Positions 1-6,425 of a DNA stretch of 17,003 nt are shown here, piece by piece. The notes beneath the pieces are model-generated. The model saw only the letters and a list, made by a program, of their open reading frames with translations. It was not told where the DNA came from and did no database searches. A program made the position numbers and the translations under genes. The first letter of the stretch is position 1, and each line of letters begins with the position of its first letter. Origin of the DNA: an uncultured Pseudomonadota bacterium (GTDB taxonomy: Bacteria; Pseudomonadota; Alphaproteobacteria; CACZRW01); contig CACZRW010000024.1 in NCBI GenBank assembly GCA_902783675.1, positions 1 through 17,003 on the forward strand, given 5' to 3'.

Positions 1-120
1 AAACGACCGCCCCAAGTTCGTCATCGAATATTCATTAAGCTGATACCCTCCGGCAAGAGCCTCCGCTTCACATAACAAAACCGCCGCCGCCATCGCTAAA
101 AATCCGGATATTTTACGCAT
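1..120 (-). CDS. FadL/OMPP1-type outer-membrane transport protein, N-terminal fragment
   Basis: The window edge cuts this minus-strand gene, leaving the first 40 codons. The start ATG (complement of 118-120) has a good ribosome binding site, AAGGA at 127-131, 6 bases upstream. The product begins MRKISGFLAM followed by an alanine/leucine-rich core and ALA-GG, a Sec signal peptide probably cleaved after residue 23. The mature start, GGYQLNEYSMTNLGRSF, resembles the N-terminal hatch segment of the FadL/TodX family (a G-Y/F-x-x-x-E-x-S-x-x-x-L-G-R-x-F/A pattern). These are 14-stranded outer-membrane channels for long-chain fatty acids or other hydrophobic molecules; the substrate cannot be told from 40 residues. 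The gene is divergent from the HxlR-type regulator at 258. The family call rests on one short motif. Confidence 0.6.
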   Translation of the reverse strand, partial: MRKISGFLAMAAAVLLCEAEALAGGYQLNEYSMTNLGRSF

Positions 121-131
121 TTTTAATCCTT

Positions 132-149
132 TTGTAATAATTGTAATAA
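132..149. repeat. Perfect tandem 9-bp duplication upstream of the FadL-like gene
   Basis: TTGTAATAA occurs twice back to back (132-140 and 141-149), just upstream of the ribosome binding site of the minus-strand FadL-like gene. It would lie in the 5' leader of that mRNA. No function is evident. Confidence 0.5.
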
Positions 150-165
150 AAAGAAATGAGGTTGC

Positions 166-208
166 TTTATATCTTATTTATTGCTAAAAATGTAAAGTAA
201 GCACTTTA
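166..208 (-). promoter_or_regulatory. Candidate FadL-gene promoter overlapped by an inverted repeat (possible HxlR operator)
   Basis: On the minus strand a -35-like TTTACA (191-196) and a -10-like TATAAA (166-171) are separated by 19 bases, a longer than ideal spacing. A perfect inverted repeat, TAAAGT-AAGC-ACTTTA (193-208), overlaps the -35. HxlR-family dimers bind short palindromes close to the promoters they control, and the gene next door (258-617) encodes such a protein, so the palindrome is a plausible operator. The promoter match is weak, and the operator is inferred from position and symmetry only. Confidence 0.3.
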
Positions 209-257
209 AAGGCGCATAGGTTCTTTTGGGATACTAACGCTGACAAACAAAGGAAAA

Positions 258-617
258 ATGATGAAAAAAAGTTTAAAGGATTTACACAGCGCCGATGATG
301 TTCAAAAGTATTTGGCGGAAATCACGGTAAGTCTTATCGGCGATCGCAGAAAAGTGCAAATTATCACAATTTTAATGAACGGGACGAAGCGCTTCGGCGA
401 GCTGAAAAGGGAGCTTGGTGATATTACGCAAAAGGTGCTGACTTCGAACTTGCGCGCGATGGAGAAAAGCGGGCTTGTTATCCGCAATGTTTATGCGCAG
501 ATTCCGCCAAAGGTGGAATATACTCTGACTTCTGTCGGCTATAGCCTAAAGCCCGTGTTGGAGACCATGTCCGAGTGGGCCGCCCAGTATAAAAAGGGGT
601 TAAGGGTTACGGGTTAA
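258..617 (+). CDS. HxlR-family winged-helix transcriptional regulator
   Basis: The product is 119 residues, the usual length for one-domain HxlR/MarR-like winged-helix regulators. The HxlR core spans residues about 26-105: a GDRRKVQIITIL helix in place of the usual G-G-K-W-x-x-x-I-L, then the recognition region FGELKRELGDITQKVLTSNL, the L-x-x-M-E-x-x-G-L-V-x-R segment leading into the wing, and the P-x-V-E-Y-x-L-T-x-x-G-x-S-L motif. The protein has no cysteine, so it cannot use the redox-sensing N-terminal Cys of YodB/HypR-type members. Two adjacent ATGs (258, 261) are possible; AGGA at 251-254 is better spaced for 261. It is divergent from a FadL-type gene, which it may control. Its last five residues (LRVTG) and its stop are encoded by 7-base repeat units. 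The ligand is unknown. Confidence 0.85.
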   Translation: MMKKSLKDLHSADDVQKYLAEITVSLIGDRRKVQIITILMNGTKRFGELKRELGDITQKVLTSNLRAMEKSGLVIRNVYAQIPPKVEYTLTSVGYSLKPVLETMSEWAAQYKKGLRVTG

Positions 618-708
618 AGGCTAGTTTATAAGCTTATAAGGTTATGAGTTTAATTAGGAATTAGGAATGATTGCGTTTTTTCAAAATGCAAAAACAAGAT
701 TTATATTT
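596..708. repeat. Heptad repeat array plus composite dispersed element, copy A
   Basis: From 596 the sequence can be read in 7-base units without a phase break: GGGGTTA, AGGGTTA, CGGGTTA, AAGGCTA, GTTTATA, AGCTTAT, AAGGTTA, TGAGTTT, AATTAGG, AATTAGG, AATGATT (to 672). Positions 622-708 form copy A of an element whose second copy is at 10065-10158; the copies match at about 83 of 87 aligned bases plus one 7-base gap. The element contains a perfect 14-bp palindrome, TTATAAGCTTATAA (626-639), and a near-palindromic hairpin (675-695, one mismatch). It lies between two convergent genes, where a bidirectional end signal would be useful, but no classical GC-rich terminator is visible. Confidence 0.85.
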
Positions 709-715
709 TTTTATT

Positions 716-757
716 ATTCCTCATTTCTCATTCCTCATTCCTCATTTCTCATTCCCC
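716..757. repeat. Tandem heptads of the ATTCCTC family
   Basis: Six 7-base units in a row: ATTCCTC, ATTTCTC, ATTCCTC, ATTCCTC, ATTTCTC, ATTCCCC. On the minus strand these read GGGGAAT, GAGAAAT, GAGGAAT and so on. The last nine bases overlap the 3' end of the J-domain gene, whose TGA stop (749-751) straddles two units. The same family recurs at 2986-3006 and, in the other orientation, at 16957-17003. Confidence 0.9.
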
Positions 758-1258
758 GCTTAGCTTTTTATAAGCTTCGACCACTCGCCTAAACCTTTCT
801 TCGGCTTCTTTATCGCCACCGGTTTTGTCGGGGTGGTATTGCTTTACAAGCTCGCGATATTTGCGCTTGATTTTGTCTTTGGTTAAAGGTGGAGTAAGGC
901 CCAAAATATGCATTGCCTGCTCGGTCTCTTTGTCCATTTTGGGAGCGGCTTGCCCGACGCCTTTTGCCGCGCCTAAAATCCCCAAAGGGTCGTCAATTTT
1001 AGCCTTTTTACCGAATGCCCAAGTCGGCCTTTGCCACACGGTATCCTCGCGAATGGTGCGCTCGATATCGTCCACGGACATATCTTTGTAATAGTCCCAA
1101 TTTTTATTGTATTCGGCGGCGTGTTCGGGACAAAAGTGATAGTATTCTTTAAGCGTCCTGTCTTTCGGCGCACGACAAGACCCTTCCTTTTCGCACCCTT
1201 TAACATCACAAGGAGGGAACACTTCCTTTGGCTTTTTTACCCGATACGACCGTCTCAT
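749..1258 (-). CDS. J-domain (DnaJ-like) co-chaperone with an N-terminal Cys/His cluster
   Basis: The product is 169 residues. The C-terminal part (about 112-167) is a J domain with the diagnostic HPD at 142-144 in the context YHPDKTGGD, which stimulates the ATPase of a DnaK-type Hsp70. The N-terminal part carries C17, C22, C28, C43 and H46, spaced as in a small metal-binding site, in a block (RAPKDRTLKEYYHFC, then YNKNWDYY and TWQRPTW-like residues) that I recognise from a conserved alphaproteobacterial J-protein family of unknown client. There is no Gly/Phe linker and no DnaJ zinc-finger or C-terminal substrate domain, so it is not DnaJ itself. Its ATG overlaps the aroK stop as ATGA, which implies translational coupling. 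Its stop lies in heptad repeats. J-domain certainty is high; metal binding is inferred. Confidence 0.88.
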   Translation of the reverse strand: MRRSYRVKKPKEVFPPCDVKGCEKEGSCRAPKDRTLKEYYHFCPEHAAEYNKNWDYYKDMSVDDIERTIREDTVWQRPTWAFGKKAKIDDPLGILGAAKGVGQAAPKMDKETEQAMHILGLTPPLTKDKIKRKYRELVKQYHPDKTGGDKEAEERFRRVVEAYKKLSGE

Positions 1259-1800
1259 TTTAAAAGCATTTCATCAATCGCCGTAATGACGCGCTCGGCG
1301 GTAGCGGCGGCGTTTTCCTCTCTGCTTTGGATAACGACATCGGCACCGGCATAGACCGGCTCGCCGAGCTTAATCCAAGCATCAATAGCGGCTTTAAGGT
1401 CATCGGGATTACCGGGAACATTCGGACGCCGCTTGCGCCCTTTAAGTCGCGAAAAAAGCACTTTGGCATCGGCTTTAAGCCACACGGTTATGGCTTTTTC
1501 CTTAGCGAGCGCGCGCGTCTCGGCGTTAAGATAAGACCCCCCGCCCGACGACAGCACGCACGCTCCGCCATTTAACAATCGCCGCAACACGCGCCTTTCA
1601 CAATCGCGAAACTCGGCCTCGCCATACATCTCGAAAAAGTCTTTAACCGAGCACCCTGCCGCCTTTTCAACTTCGGCATCGGAATCCACGAAAGGCAATC
1701 CGTAATGCTTCGCCAAAGACCGCCCTACCGAACTTTTCCCGCTTCCCATAATACCGACTATCATAATTATTTTATCAGGTTTAGCGGACAATTTTTGCAT
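1255..1800 (-). CDS. aroK: Shikimate kinase
   Basis: The product is 181 residues, a normal size for AroK, which phosphorylates the 3-hydroxyl of shikimate with ATP in chorismate and aromatic amino acid synthesis (cytosolic). Visible motifs are the P-loop GIMGSGKSS (16-24), the shikimate-binding DSD (39-41), FRD with R65, the GGG turn at 86-88, and a lid segment GRKRRP (121-126). The chosen ATG (complement of 1798-1800) has GGAG directly against it, which is too close for an ideal site; a downstream Met13 immediately before the P-loop strand is less likely. In many alphaproteobacteria aroK is followed by aroB; here a J-domain gene follows with a 4-base overlap, so aroB must be elsewhere or absent. 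Confidence 0.93.
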   Translation of the reverse strand: MQKLSAKPDKIIMIVGIMGSGKSSVGRSLAKHYGLPFVDSDAEVEKAAGCSVKDFFEMYGEAEFRDCERRVLRRLLNGGACVLSSGGGSYLNAETRALAKEKAITVWLKADAKVLFSRLKGRKRRPNVPGNPDDLKAAIDAWIKLGEPVYAGADVVIQSREENAAATAERVITAIDEMLLK

Positions 1801-1812
1801 CTCCGAAGCGTG

Positions 1813-1867
1813 TTGATGTTTAATTTCATTCGGCGTAAAATCTACATATCTTTAACTGATAACACAA
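1813..1867. promoter_or_regulatory. Divergent promoter region between aroK and the small membrane protein/xerD
   Basis: Plus strand: TTGATG (1813-1818), a 17-base spacer, then TAAAAT (1836-1841), a good sigma-70-type match driving the small gene at 1877 and xerD. Minus strand: TTGTGT (1862-1867), 17 bases, TAGATT (1839-1844), a weaker match for aroK. The two -10 boxes overlap by three bases, so RNA polymerase could probably occupy only one promoter at a time. Both are called by eye. Confidence 0.45.
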
Positions 1868-1876
1868 GAGGCAGAT

Positions 1877-2032
1877 ATGAAAAAAAGACGCATTTCGGGA
1901 AAAAAGATCGGCGCCATTGTCATTTTAATTACTTTTCTTTTCGCGCTGGTTTACACGGTCACCTTTGATATAGAGGTGGAAACCGAGACCATAGAAAAGA
2001 ACATCACTCGCCAGGTTCTCACCGGCAACTAG
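1877..2032 (+). CDS. Small single-pass membrane protein, 51 residues, unknown function
   Basis: An ATG at 1877 with AGAGG five bases upstream opens a 51-codon frame ending at TAG (2030-2032), six bases before xerD. The product starts with a basic stretch, MKKRRISGKK, followed by one hydrophobic helix at about residues 11-28 (IGAIVILITFLFALVYTV) and an acidic then mixed tail with the run DIEVETETIE. This suggests an N-in, C-out inner-membrane protein with a short periplasmic tail; the helix has no signal-peptidase motif. A proper ribosome binding site, a promoter upstream and tight linkage to xerD support it being real. I do not recognise a family. It may be cotranscribed with xerD, which lacks its own visible ribosome binding site and may depend on coupling. 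Confidence 0.7.
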   Translation: MKKRRISGKKIGAIVILITFLFALVYTVTFDIEVETETIEKNITRQVLTGN

Positions 2033-2038
2033 CACGCC

Positions 2039-2944
2039 ATGCACCACCTTGAATCCTTTTTAGACATGATGCGAGCGGAAAAAGGCGCCGGCGCTAACAC
2101 GATTGCCGCTTATCGCAGGGATATAGAGGACTTTACCGCCTTTCTTTCGGGCAGAAAAAAGACTCTGCCCCAAGCAAGGCGTGCCGATATAGAGGGCTAT
2201 ATTGCCTCGCTTGACAGTGCTGGCATGTCGCCCAAAACCTGCAGTCGCCGCCTTTCCGCGATAAGGGAGCTTTACCGCTTTTTATTCTCCGAAAATCTTA
2301 TAAAAGAGAACCCTGCCGACAATATTGAAGGGGCAAAGCAAGGCAAATCCCTTCCCAAATATCTGTCCGAAGACGAAGTTACAAGGCTGATAGAAACCGC
2401 GCGCGCTCTGCCTTCAAAAACGCACATTAAGACCACTGCGATTGTCGAGATTTTATACGCGACGGGCATGCGCGTATCGGAACTTTGCGCCCTGCCGCTC
2501 GCCAGCGTGATAAAGGGCTATGGCAGTATCACCGTCCTCGGCAAAGGCAGAAAAGAGCGCCTTGTCCCCTTAAATCCGAACGCTTTGGAAGCGATAAACA
2601 CATGGCTGAAAGAGCGTGAAAAACTTTTAAAAAAAGGCCGCGATTCCAAATGGCTTTTTCCCTCGTTTGCAAAGGAAGGACACATAACGCGCGACGCTTG
2701 CTTTAAAATGCTTAAAGAGCTTGCGGTAGCGGCAGGCATTTCGCCTTCAAAAGTATCGCCCCATGTTTTGCGGCACTCTTTTGCCAGCCACTTGATTGCA
2801 CACGATGCGGACCTGCGCTCGGTAGGCATGATGCTGGGGCATTCGGATATTGCTACGACCGAGATTTACACGCACATTCTGCCCGACAGATTAAAGGACC
2901 TTGTTAACACCTCCCACCCCTTGGCGCACATAAAGAAGAAGTAA
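2039..2944 (+). CDS. xerD: Tyrosine recombinase, XerD type
   Basis: The product is 301 residues, the standard length for XerC/XerD, which resolve chromosome dimers at dif under FtsK control. The N-terminal SAM-like domain (about 1-90) has the typical G-A-x-x-N-T-I-A-A-Y-R-R-D. The catalytic domain carries R145 (ATGMRVSEL), K169 (VLGKGRKERLVP), H242 and R245 (HVLRHSFASHL), H268 (LGHSDIATTEIYTH) and nucleophile Y277. The ending R-L-K-D-L-V-x-x-x-H-P-L-A, and the position divergent from aroK, favour XerD over XerC. No ribosome binding site is visible before the ATG at 2039; translation may couple to the small gene that ends six bases upstream. An internal ATG at 2066 would remove part of the conserved N-terminus. 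Confidence 0.9.
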   Translation: MHHLESFLDMMRAEKGAGANTIAAYRRDIEDFTAFLSGRKKTLPQARRADIEGYIASLDSAGMSPKTCSRRLSAIRELYRFLFSENLIKENPADNIEGAKQGKSLPKYLSEDEVTRLIETARALPSKTHIKTTAIVEILYATGMRVSELCALPLASVIKGYGSITVLGKGRKERLVPLNPNALEAINTWLKEREKLLKKGRDSKWLFPSFAKEGHITRDACFKMLKELAVAAGISPSKVSPHVLRHSFASHLIAHDADLRSVGMMLGHSDIATTEIYTHILPDRLKDLVNTSHPLAHIKKK

Positions 2945-3020
2945 GGTTTAAGGTTTTAACTTTGCTCCAGGGACGAAGTCCCTTTCATTCCTCATTCCTC
3001 ATTCCTCATTACCTTTAACC
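2941..3020. repeat. Heptad repeat region after xerD, with two families in one phase
   Basis: The xerD stop lies in GTAAGGT (2941-2947), followed by TTAAGGT and TTTAACT (to 2961). After a short hairpin, CATTCCT occurs three times (2986-3006), then CATTACC (3007-3013) and TTTAACC (3014-3020), all in an unbroken 7-base phase. The left part (TTAAGG-type) and right part (CCTTTAACC-type) are imperfect inverted copies. Confidence 0.8.
2969..2985 (+). terminator. Possible weak terminator hairpin after xerD
   Basis: AGGGAC (2969-2974), loop GAA, GTCCCT (2978-2983), a perfect 6-bp stem followed by only two or three T. It lies 24 bases after the xerD stop and upstream of the lptF promoter. The short U-tract makes efficient intrinsic termination uncertain; it could simply be part of the intergenic repeat. 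Confidence 0.4.
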
Positions 3021-3025
3021 CTTTC

Positions 3026-3054
3026 TTGCTTTTTTGGGGCGTTTAGTATATACT
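3026..3054 (+). promoter_or_regulatory. Promoter for the lptF operon, probably giving a leaderless transcript
   Basis: TTGCTT (3026-3031), a 17-base spacer, TATACT (3049-3054), a good sigma-70-type promoter. The -10 box sits inside the perfect palindrome AGTATATACT (3045-3054). The ATG of lptF begins only 10 bases after the -10 box, so transcription would start about four bases before it or at it. There is no Shine-Dalgarno sequence. Confidence 0.6.
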
Positions 3055-3064
3055 CCCCCGCGAT

Positions 3065-4186
3065 ATGCGAACGCTTAATTTATACATAATGAAGCAAATT
3101 GTGGTGGGATTGCTGCTGGTCCTTACGGTTATGCTGGCAATTGTTTGGCTTACCCAGTCGCTGCGGCTGATTGACATGATAGTGACAAAAGGGCTTTCTG
3201 TCTGGCTGTTTATAAGGCTTACGGCGCTTTTACTTCCTAACTTTCTGGTAATTTTGCTGCCGATAGCACTGTTTGCCGTCTGTCTTTTCATATACAACCG
3301 CATGAGCACGGATAAGGAGCTTGCCGTCACCGGCAGCGCGGGTCTTCACCCTTTGCGAATCGCCGAGCCGGCCATAATCATCGGCATAGTCCTTGCGCTT
3401 TTATCCTATGTGATGACCTTCAAGCTGGTGCCGGAGTCGGTTATCGACTTTAAAGAACTGCAATGGACGATAAAGAACTCCGTCTCGCATGTCCTTTTGC
3501 AGGAAGGCGAGTTTAACCAAGTCGGCAAAGGGCTCACCGTTTATGTAAGGAAAAGGGACAGTGACGGGGTGATGTATGGGCTTTTAATCCACGACCAGCG
3601 CGAGGGGCGCAAAGAAACGATAATCGCCGAGCGCGGCATGATAACGGGGGACAGCTCCAACATCAAAGCTGTTATAGAAAACGGCTCGCGCCAAGAGCTT
3701 GACGCCAAGACGGGGCGCTTTGCGGTTTTGTATTTTGACCGCTACACCATGGACTTCGGCGCGCTTGGCGGTAAAGGCGGCATACGCTCAAAGGACACGC
3801 GCGAACTTTCCTTTACCGAGCTCATGTCCGTATTGCACGAAAAGCCTGCCTTTATGATAGAACTAAACAAGCGCTTTGTCCTGCCGCTATATAACATTTG
3901 CTTTGCTTTTCTGGCAGTAACATTACTTATAAAGGGGCGCTACAATCGCAAAGGTCAGACCTCAAAAGTTATTGCTTCCGCGCTTTTAATGCTGCTGGTT
4001 GAATCCGCCCAGCTCGGCATAGAAAACCTTGCGGCGAAGCACCTTTACCTTATCCCGCTTATGTATTTAAACGCGCTTTTGCCGAGCTTCGTCTGCCTTT
4101 ACATTCTTTGCTCTAACCGCACGCTCGGAGCAATAAAGAACGGACTTTCCGCACGGCATAAAAAACTTTTAAAGGCGAAAACCTAA
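3065..4186 (+). CDS. lptF: LPS export ABC transporter permease LptF
   Basis: The product is 373 residues, near the family norm for YjgP/YjgQ permeases. With LptG and the LptB ATPase these form the inner-membrane complex that extracts lipopolysaccharide. Six hydrophobic segments are arranged three, then a large periplasmic jellyroll domain (about 125-265), then three. The start MRTLNLYIMKQIVVGLL, followed by WLTQSLRLIDMIVTKGLS and LPIALFAVCLFIYNRM, fits alphaproteobacterial LptF better than LptG, as does L-L-Q-E-G-E-F. The start at 3065 gives the conserved N-terminal R-x-x-x-Y-x-x-x-Q segment; the next ATG (3089) would cut it. No lptG follows: the next gene, one base away, is lptD. Confidence 0.88.
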   Translation: MRTLNLYIMKQIVVGLLLVLTVMLAIVWLTQSLRLIDMIVTKGLSVWLFIRLTALLLPNFLVILLPIALFAVCLFIYNRMSTDKELAVTGSAGLHPLRIAEPAIIIGIVLALLSYVMTFKLVPESVIDFKELQWTIKNSVSHVLLQEGEFNQVGKGLTVYVRKRDSDGVMYGLLIHDQREGRKETIIAERGMITGDSSNIKAVIENGSRQELDAKTGRFAVLYFDRYTMDFGALGGKGGIRSKDTRELSFTELMSVLHEKPAFMIELNKRFVLPLYNICFAFLAVTLLIKGRYNRKGQTSKVIASALLMLLVESAQLGIENLAAKHLYLIPLMYLNALLPSFVCLYILCSNRTLGAIKNGLSARHKKLLKAKT

Positions 4187-4187
4187 G

Positions 4188-6383
4188 ATGCAAAAACCGT
4201 CACACCTTTCATACATTTTCCGCCTTTTTCCCTTTGCCTTTTATGCGCTTTGCTCTTTCTCCGCACAGGCAAACAGCGTTTACAGCATGAGCGACTTAAC
4301 CTTAGATGAAAACAAGCCCATTTCTTTGGAAGCGGATAAAATCACCTATGACGACAACAGCAAAACCGTCGTCGCGTCCGGCAATGTCGTCATCGAGCAG
4401 GAGGACACGATACTGAAGTGCGATTCCGTTTCCTATAACACACAAAATAACCTTATCTCGGCAAGCGGCAATGTCTCGCTTTTATCGCCGAGCGGCACGG
4501 TGGTTTTCACCGACGAAATGGAAGTAAACGACTCCCTCACCGAAGGCAAAGCCACGGGCGTCAAGATTACTTTAGCGGACAAATCGCGCATGAACGCCGA
4601 GGAAGTCACCTATAACGAAGGCAAGACCTCGACCTTAACCAAAGGCAGCTACTCTCCTTGCGACATTTGCGAGGGGGAAGATGCTTTGTGGACCATCCAC
4701 GCGGACAAAGTGGAAAAGGACGACGAGGAACAAATCTACCGCTATTATGATGCATGGATAGATTTCAAAGGCGTGCCTATACTTTACACTCCGTATTTTT
4801 CCCACGCCGATCCCAAAATAAAAAGAAAGACGGGCTTTTTATTCCCGGGCTTCGGCACCGACAGCGAGCTTGGCTTTGAGGTAACGACGCCGTTTTTCTG
4901 GGCGATTGACGAGAACCAAAACTTCACCTTCACCCCGCGCTTTATGACCAAGGAAGGCGTCCTGCTTCAAGGCAAATACGAAGGTCTTTTTGACAAAGGC
5001 TTTTTAAATATAGGCGGCGCCTTTACCTTTACCGACAAGAAAAAGGACTTTCGCGGTTACTTCACTTCGGACTTTGAATACGACTTTAACAAACACTGGC
5101 GCTTAACGGGTGATTTAAACTATGTCTCCGATGACACTTTCATAAAGAAATACGATTTAAGCGACTATAACGAGCCGTGGCTTGAAAACACCATCGCGCT
5201 GGAAGGCTTCGGCAAGAAGTCCTACTTCAAGCTTTACGGCACCATGTTTGAGGAGCGCCGCGACGATGTCCCCAACGATTTTTCGCCCAAAGTCATCCCC
5301 GCGATGACCTACAGCTACATGGGCTCGCCCACCGAAAAATACGGCCACTTCACCTTTGACAGCTACGCCGGCGTTATCAGGCGTTCCGGCCATGATGTCC
5401 CCAGCCTTGCCAAGGGCGTAGAGAAACTTAACACCGAATTCGGCTGGCACTTACCCTATACCGACCCGCTCGGCTCGATATACAAAATTGACGCGACCTT
5501 AAGAGCGGACGGCTACTCTGTCCACGACTACTTTGTGAGCTCCAAAGGCAAAGAGTGGTCGGGGGCGACCGGCCGCCTTTTCCCGCAACTGTCGGTTGAA
5601 TGGCGCTATCCTTTCATCAAGACCGAAGAATCCAGCTATCAGGTAATTGAGCCTATTGCCTCGCTGGTAATTGCTCCGAACGGGTGCAATCCGGAAGAAA
5701 TTCCGAACGAGGACAGCTTGGATTTTAACTTTGACGAAACCAACTTATTCTCGGCGAACCGCTTTGCCGGCTATGACAGGGTGGAATCCGGCGCGCGCAT
5801 TAACTATGGCTTGCAGTGGAGTATTTACGGCAATGAAAGTGGTAAGATATCGGCTCTTTTCGGACAAAGCTACCGCCTTAACAAAAGCTCTGCCTTCTCC
5901 GAGAACTCGGGGCTTTACGACCGCTCCTCGGACTATGTGGGCAAGCTGGAATTGGCGCTTCCGCAACATGGCTTTTTCATCAACTATCGCTTCCGCTTGG
6001 ACCACGGCGACTTTGCCCCGCAAAGGAACGAAGTTGACTTTAACTTCAATTTTGATTGGCTGAAACTGTCCGGTTACTACATGAACACCAAAGAAATTAT
6101 CACCGAATACTCCACCCTTCCCCGTCGGCGCGAGATAGGCTTATACGCATCTGCGAAGCTCAATCAATACTGGTCGCTCGGCGGCTACTGGCAGTATGAC
6201 CTAATCGGCAGAGGGCAACCGATTGAATGGGGCGGCTCGCTTTCTTACGAGGACGAATGCTTCGGCGTAACCGCCAGCGTCAAGCGCGAATACACCAGCG
6301 ACCGCGATTACAAAGGCGGCACTTCATTCCTTTTGTTATTCAACTTCAAAACATTAGGTATGGTAAAGGCGACCGAAATGTGA
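4188..6383 (+). CDS. lptD: LPS-assembly protein LptD (outer-membrane translocon)
   Basis: The product is 731 residues. A signal peptide (1-28) ends in AQA. An OstA/LptA-like jellyroll (about 40-150: LEADKITYDDNSKTVVASG, then V-V-I-E-Q) receives LPS from the periplasmic bridge. The large C-terminal part is the 26-strand beta-barrel domain (alternating aromatic strands), ending in a C-terminal strand SFLLLFNFK. Conserved alphaproteobacterial blocks include SPCDIC (C158, C161), TGFLFPGFGTDSELG, P-N-E-D-S, F-D-E-T-N-L-F and Y-E-D-E-C-F-G (C691). Other cysteines are C78 and C500; the four-Cys, two-disulfide pattern of the E. coli protein, with adjacent C-terminal cysteines, is not present. The gene follows lptF by one base and precedes surA, the chaperone needed for LptD folding. 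Confidence 0.93.
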   Translation: MQKPSHLSYIFRLFPFAFYALCSFSAQANSVYSMSDLTLDENKPISLEADKITYDDNSKTVVASGNVVIEQEDTILKCDSVSYNTQNNLISASGNVSLLSPSGTVVFTDEMEVNDSLTEGKATGVKITLADKSRMNAEEVTYNEGKTSTLTKGSYSPCDICEGEDALWTIHADKVEKDDEEQIYRYYDAWIDFKGVPILYTPYFSHADPKIKRKTGFLFPGFGTDSELGFEVTTPFFWAIDENQNFTFTPRFMTKEGVLLQGKYEGLFDKGFLNIGGAFTFTDKKKDFRGYFTSDFEYDFNKHWRLTGDLNYVSDDTFIKKYDLSDYNEPWLENTIALEGFGKKSYFKLYGTMFEERRDDVPNDFSPKVIPAMTYSYMGSPTEKYGHFTFDSYAGVIRRSGHDVPSLAKGVEKLNTEFGWHLPYTDPLGSIYKIDATLRADGYSVHDYFVSSKGKEWSGATGRLFPQLSVEWRYPFIKTEESSYQVIEPIASLVIAPNGCNPEEIPNEDSLDFNFDETNLFSANRFAGYDRVESGARINYGLQWSIYGNESGKISALFGQSYRLNKSSAFSENSGLYDRSSDYVGKLELALPQHGFFINYRFRLDHGDFAPQRNEVDFNFNFDWLKLSGYYMNTKEIITEYSTLPRRREIGLYASAKLNQYWSLGGYWQYDLIGRGQPIEWGGSLSYEDECFGVTASVKREYTSDRDYKGGTSFLLLFNFKTLGMVKATEM

Positions 6384-6425
6384 TAGCTGTTTAGGACTAC
6401 AATCTGTTAGGGCAACTTTTAAAAA

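Noticed and set aside
716..757. Tandem repeats as a CRISPR array
   Set aside because: Units are 7 bases with no spacers and no cas genes are nearby.
768..778. TTATAAGCTT-like sequence in the J-domain gene as a third copy of the palindromic element
   Set aside because: It encodes the conserved A-Y-K-K-L of the J domain, and only half of the palindrome is present. Coincidence is likely.
5671..6063. 130-codon plus-strand frame inside lptD
   Set aside because: It is in another frame of the LptD barrel region, and LptD motifs continue uninterrupted through it.
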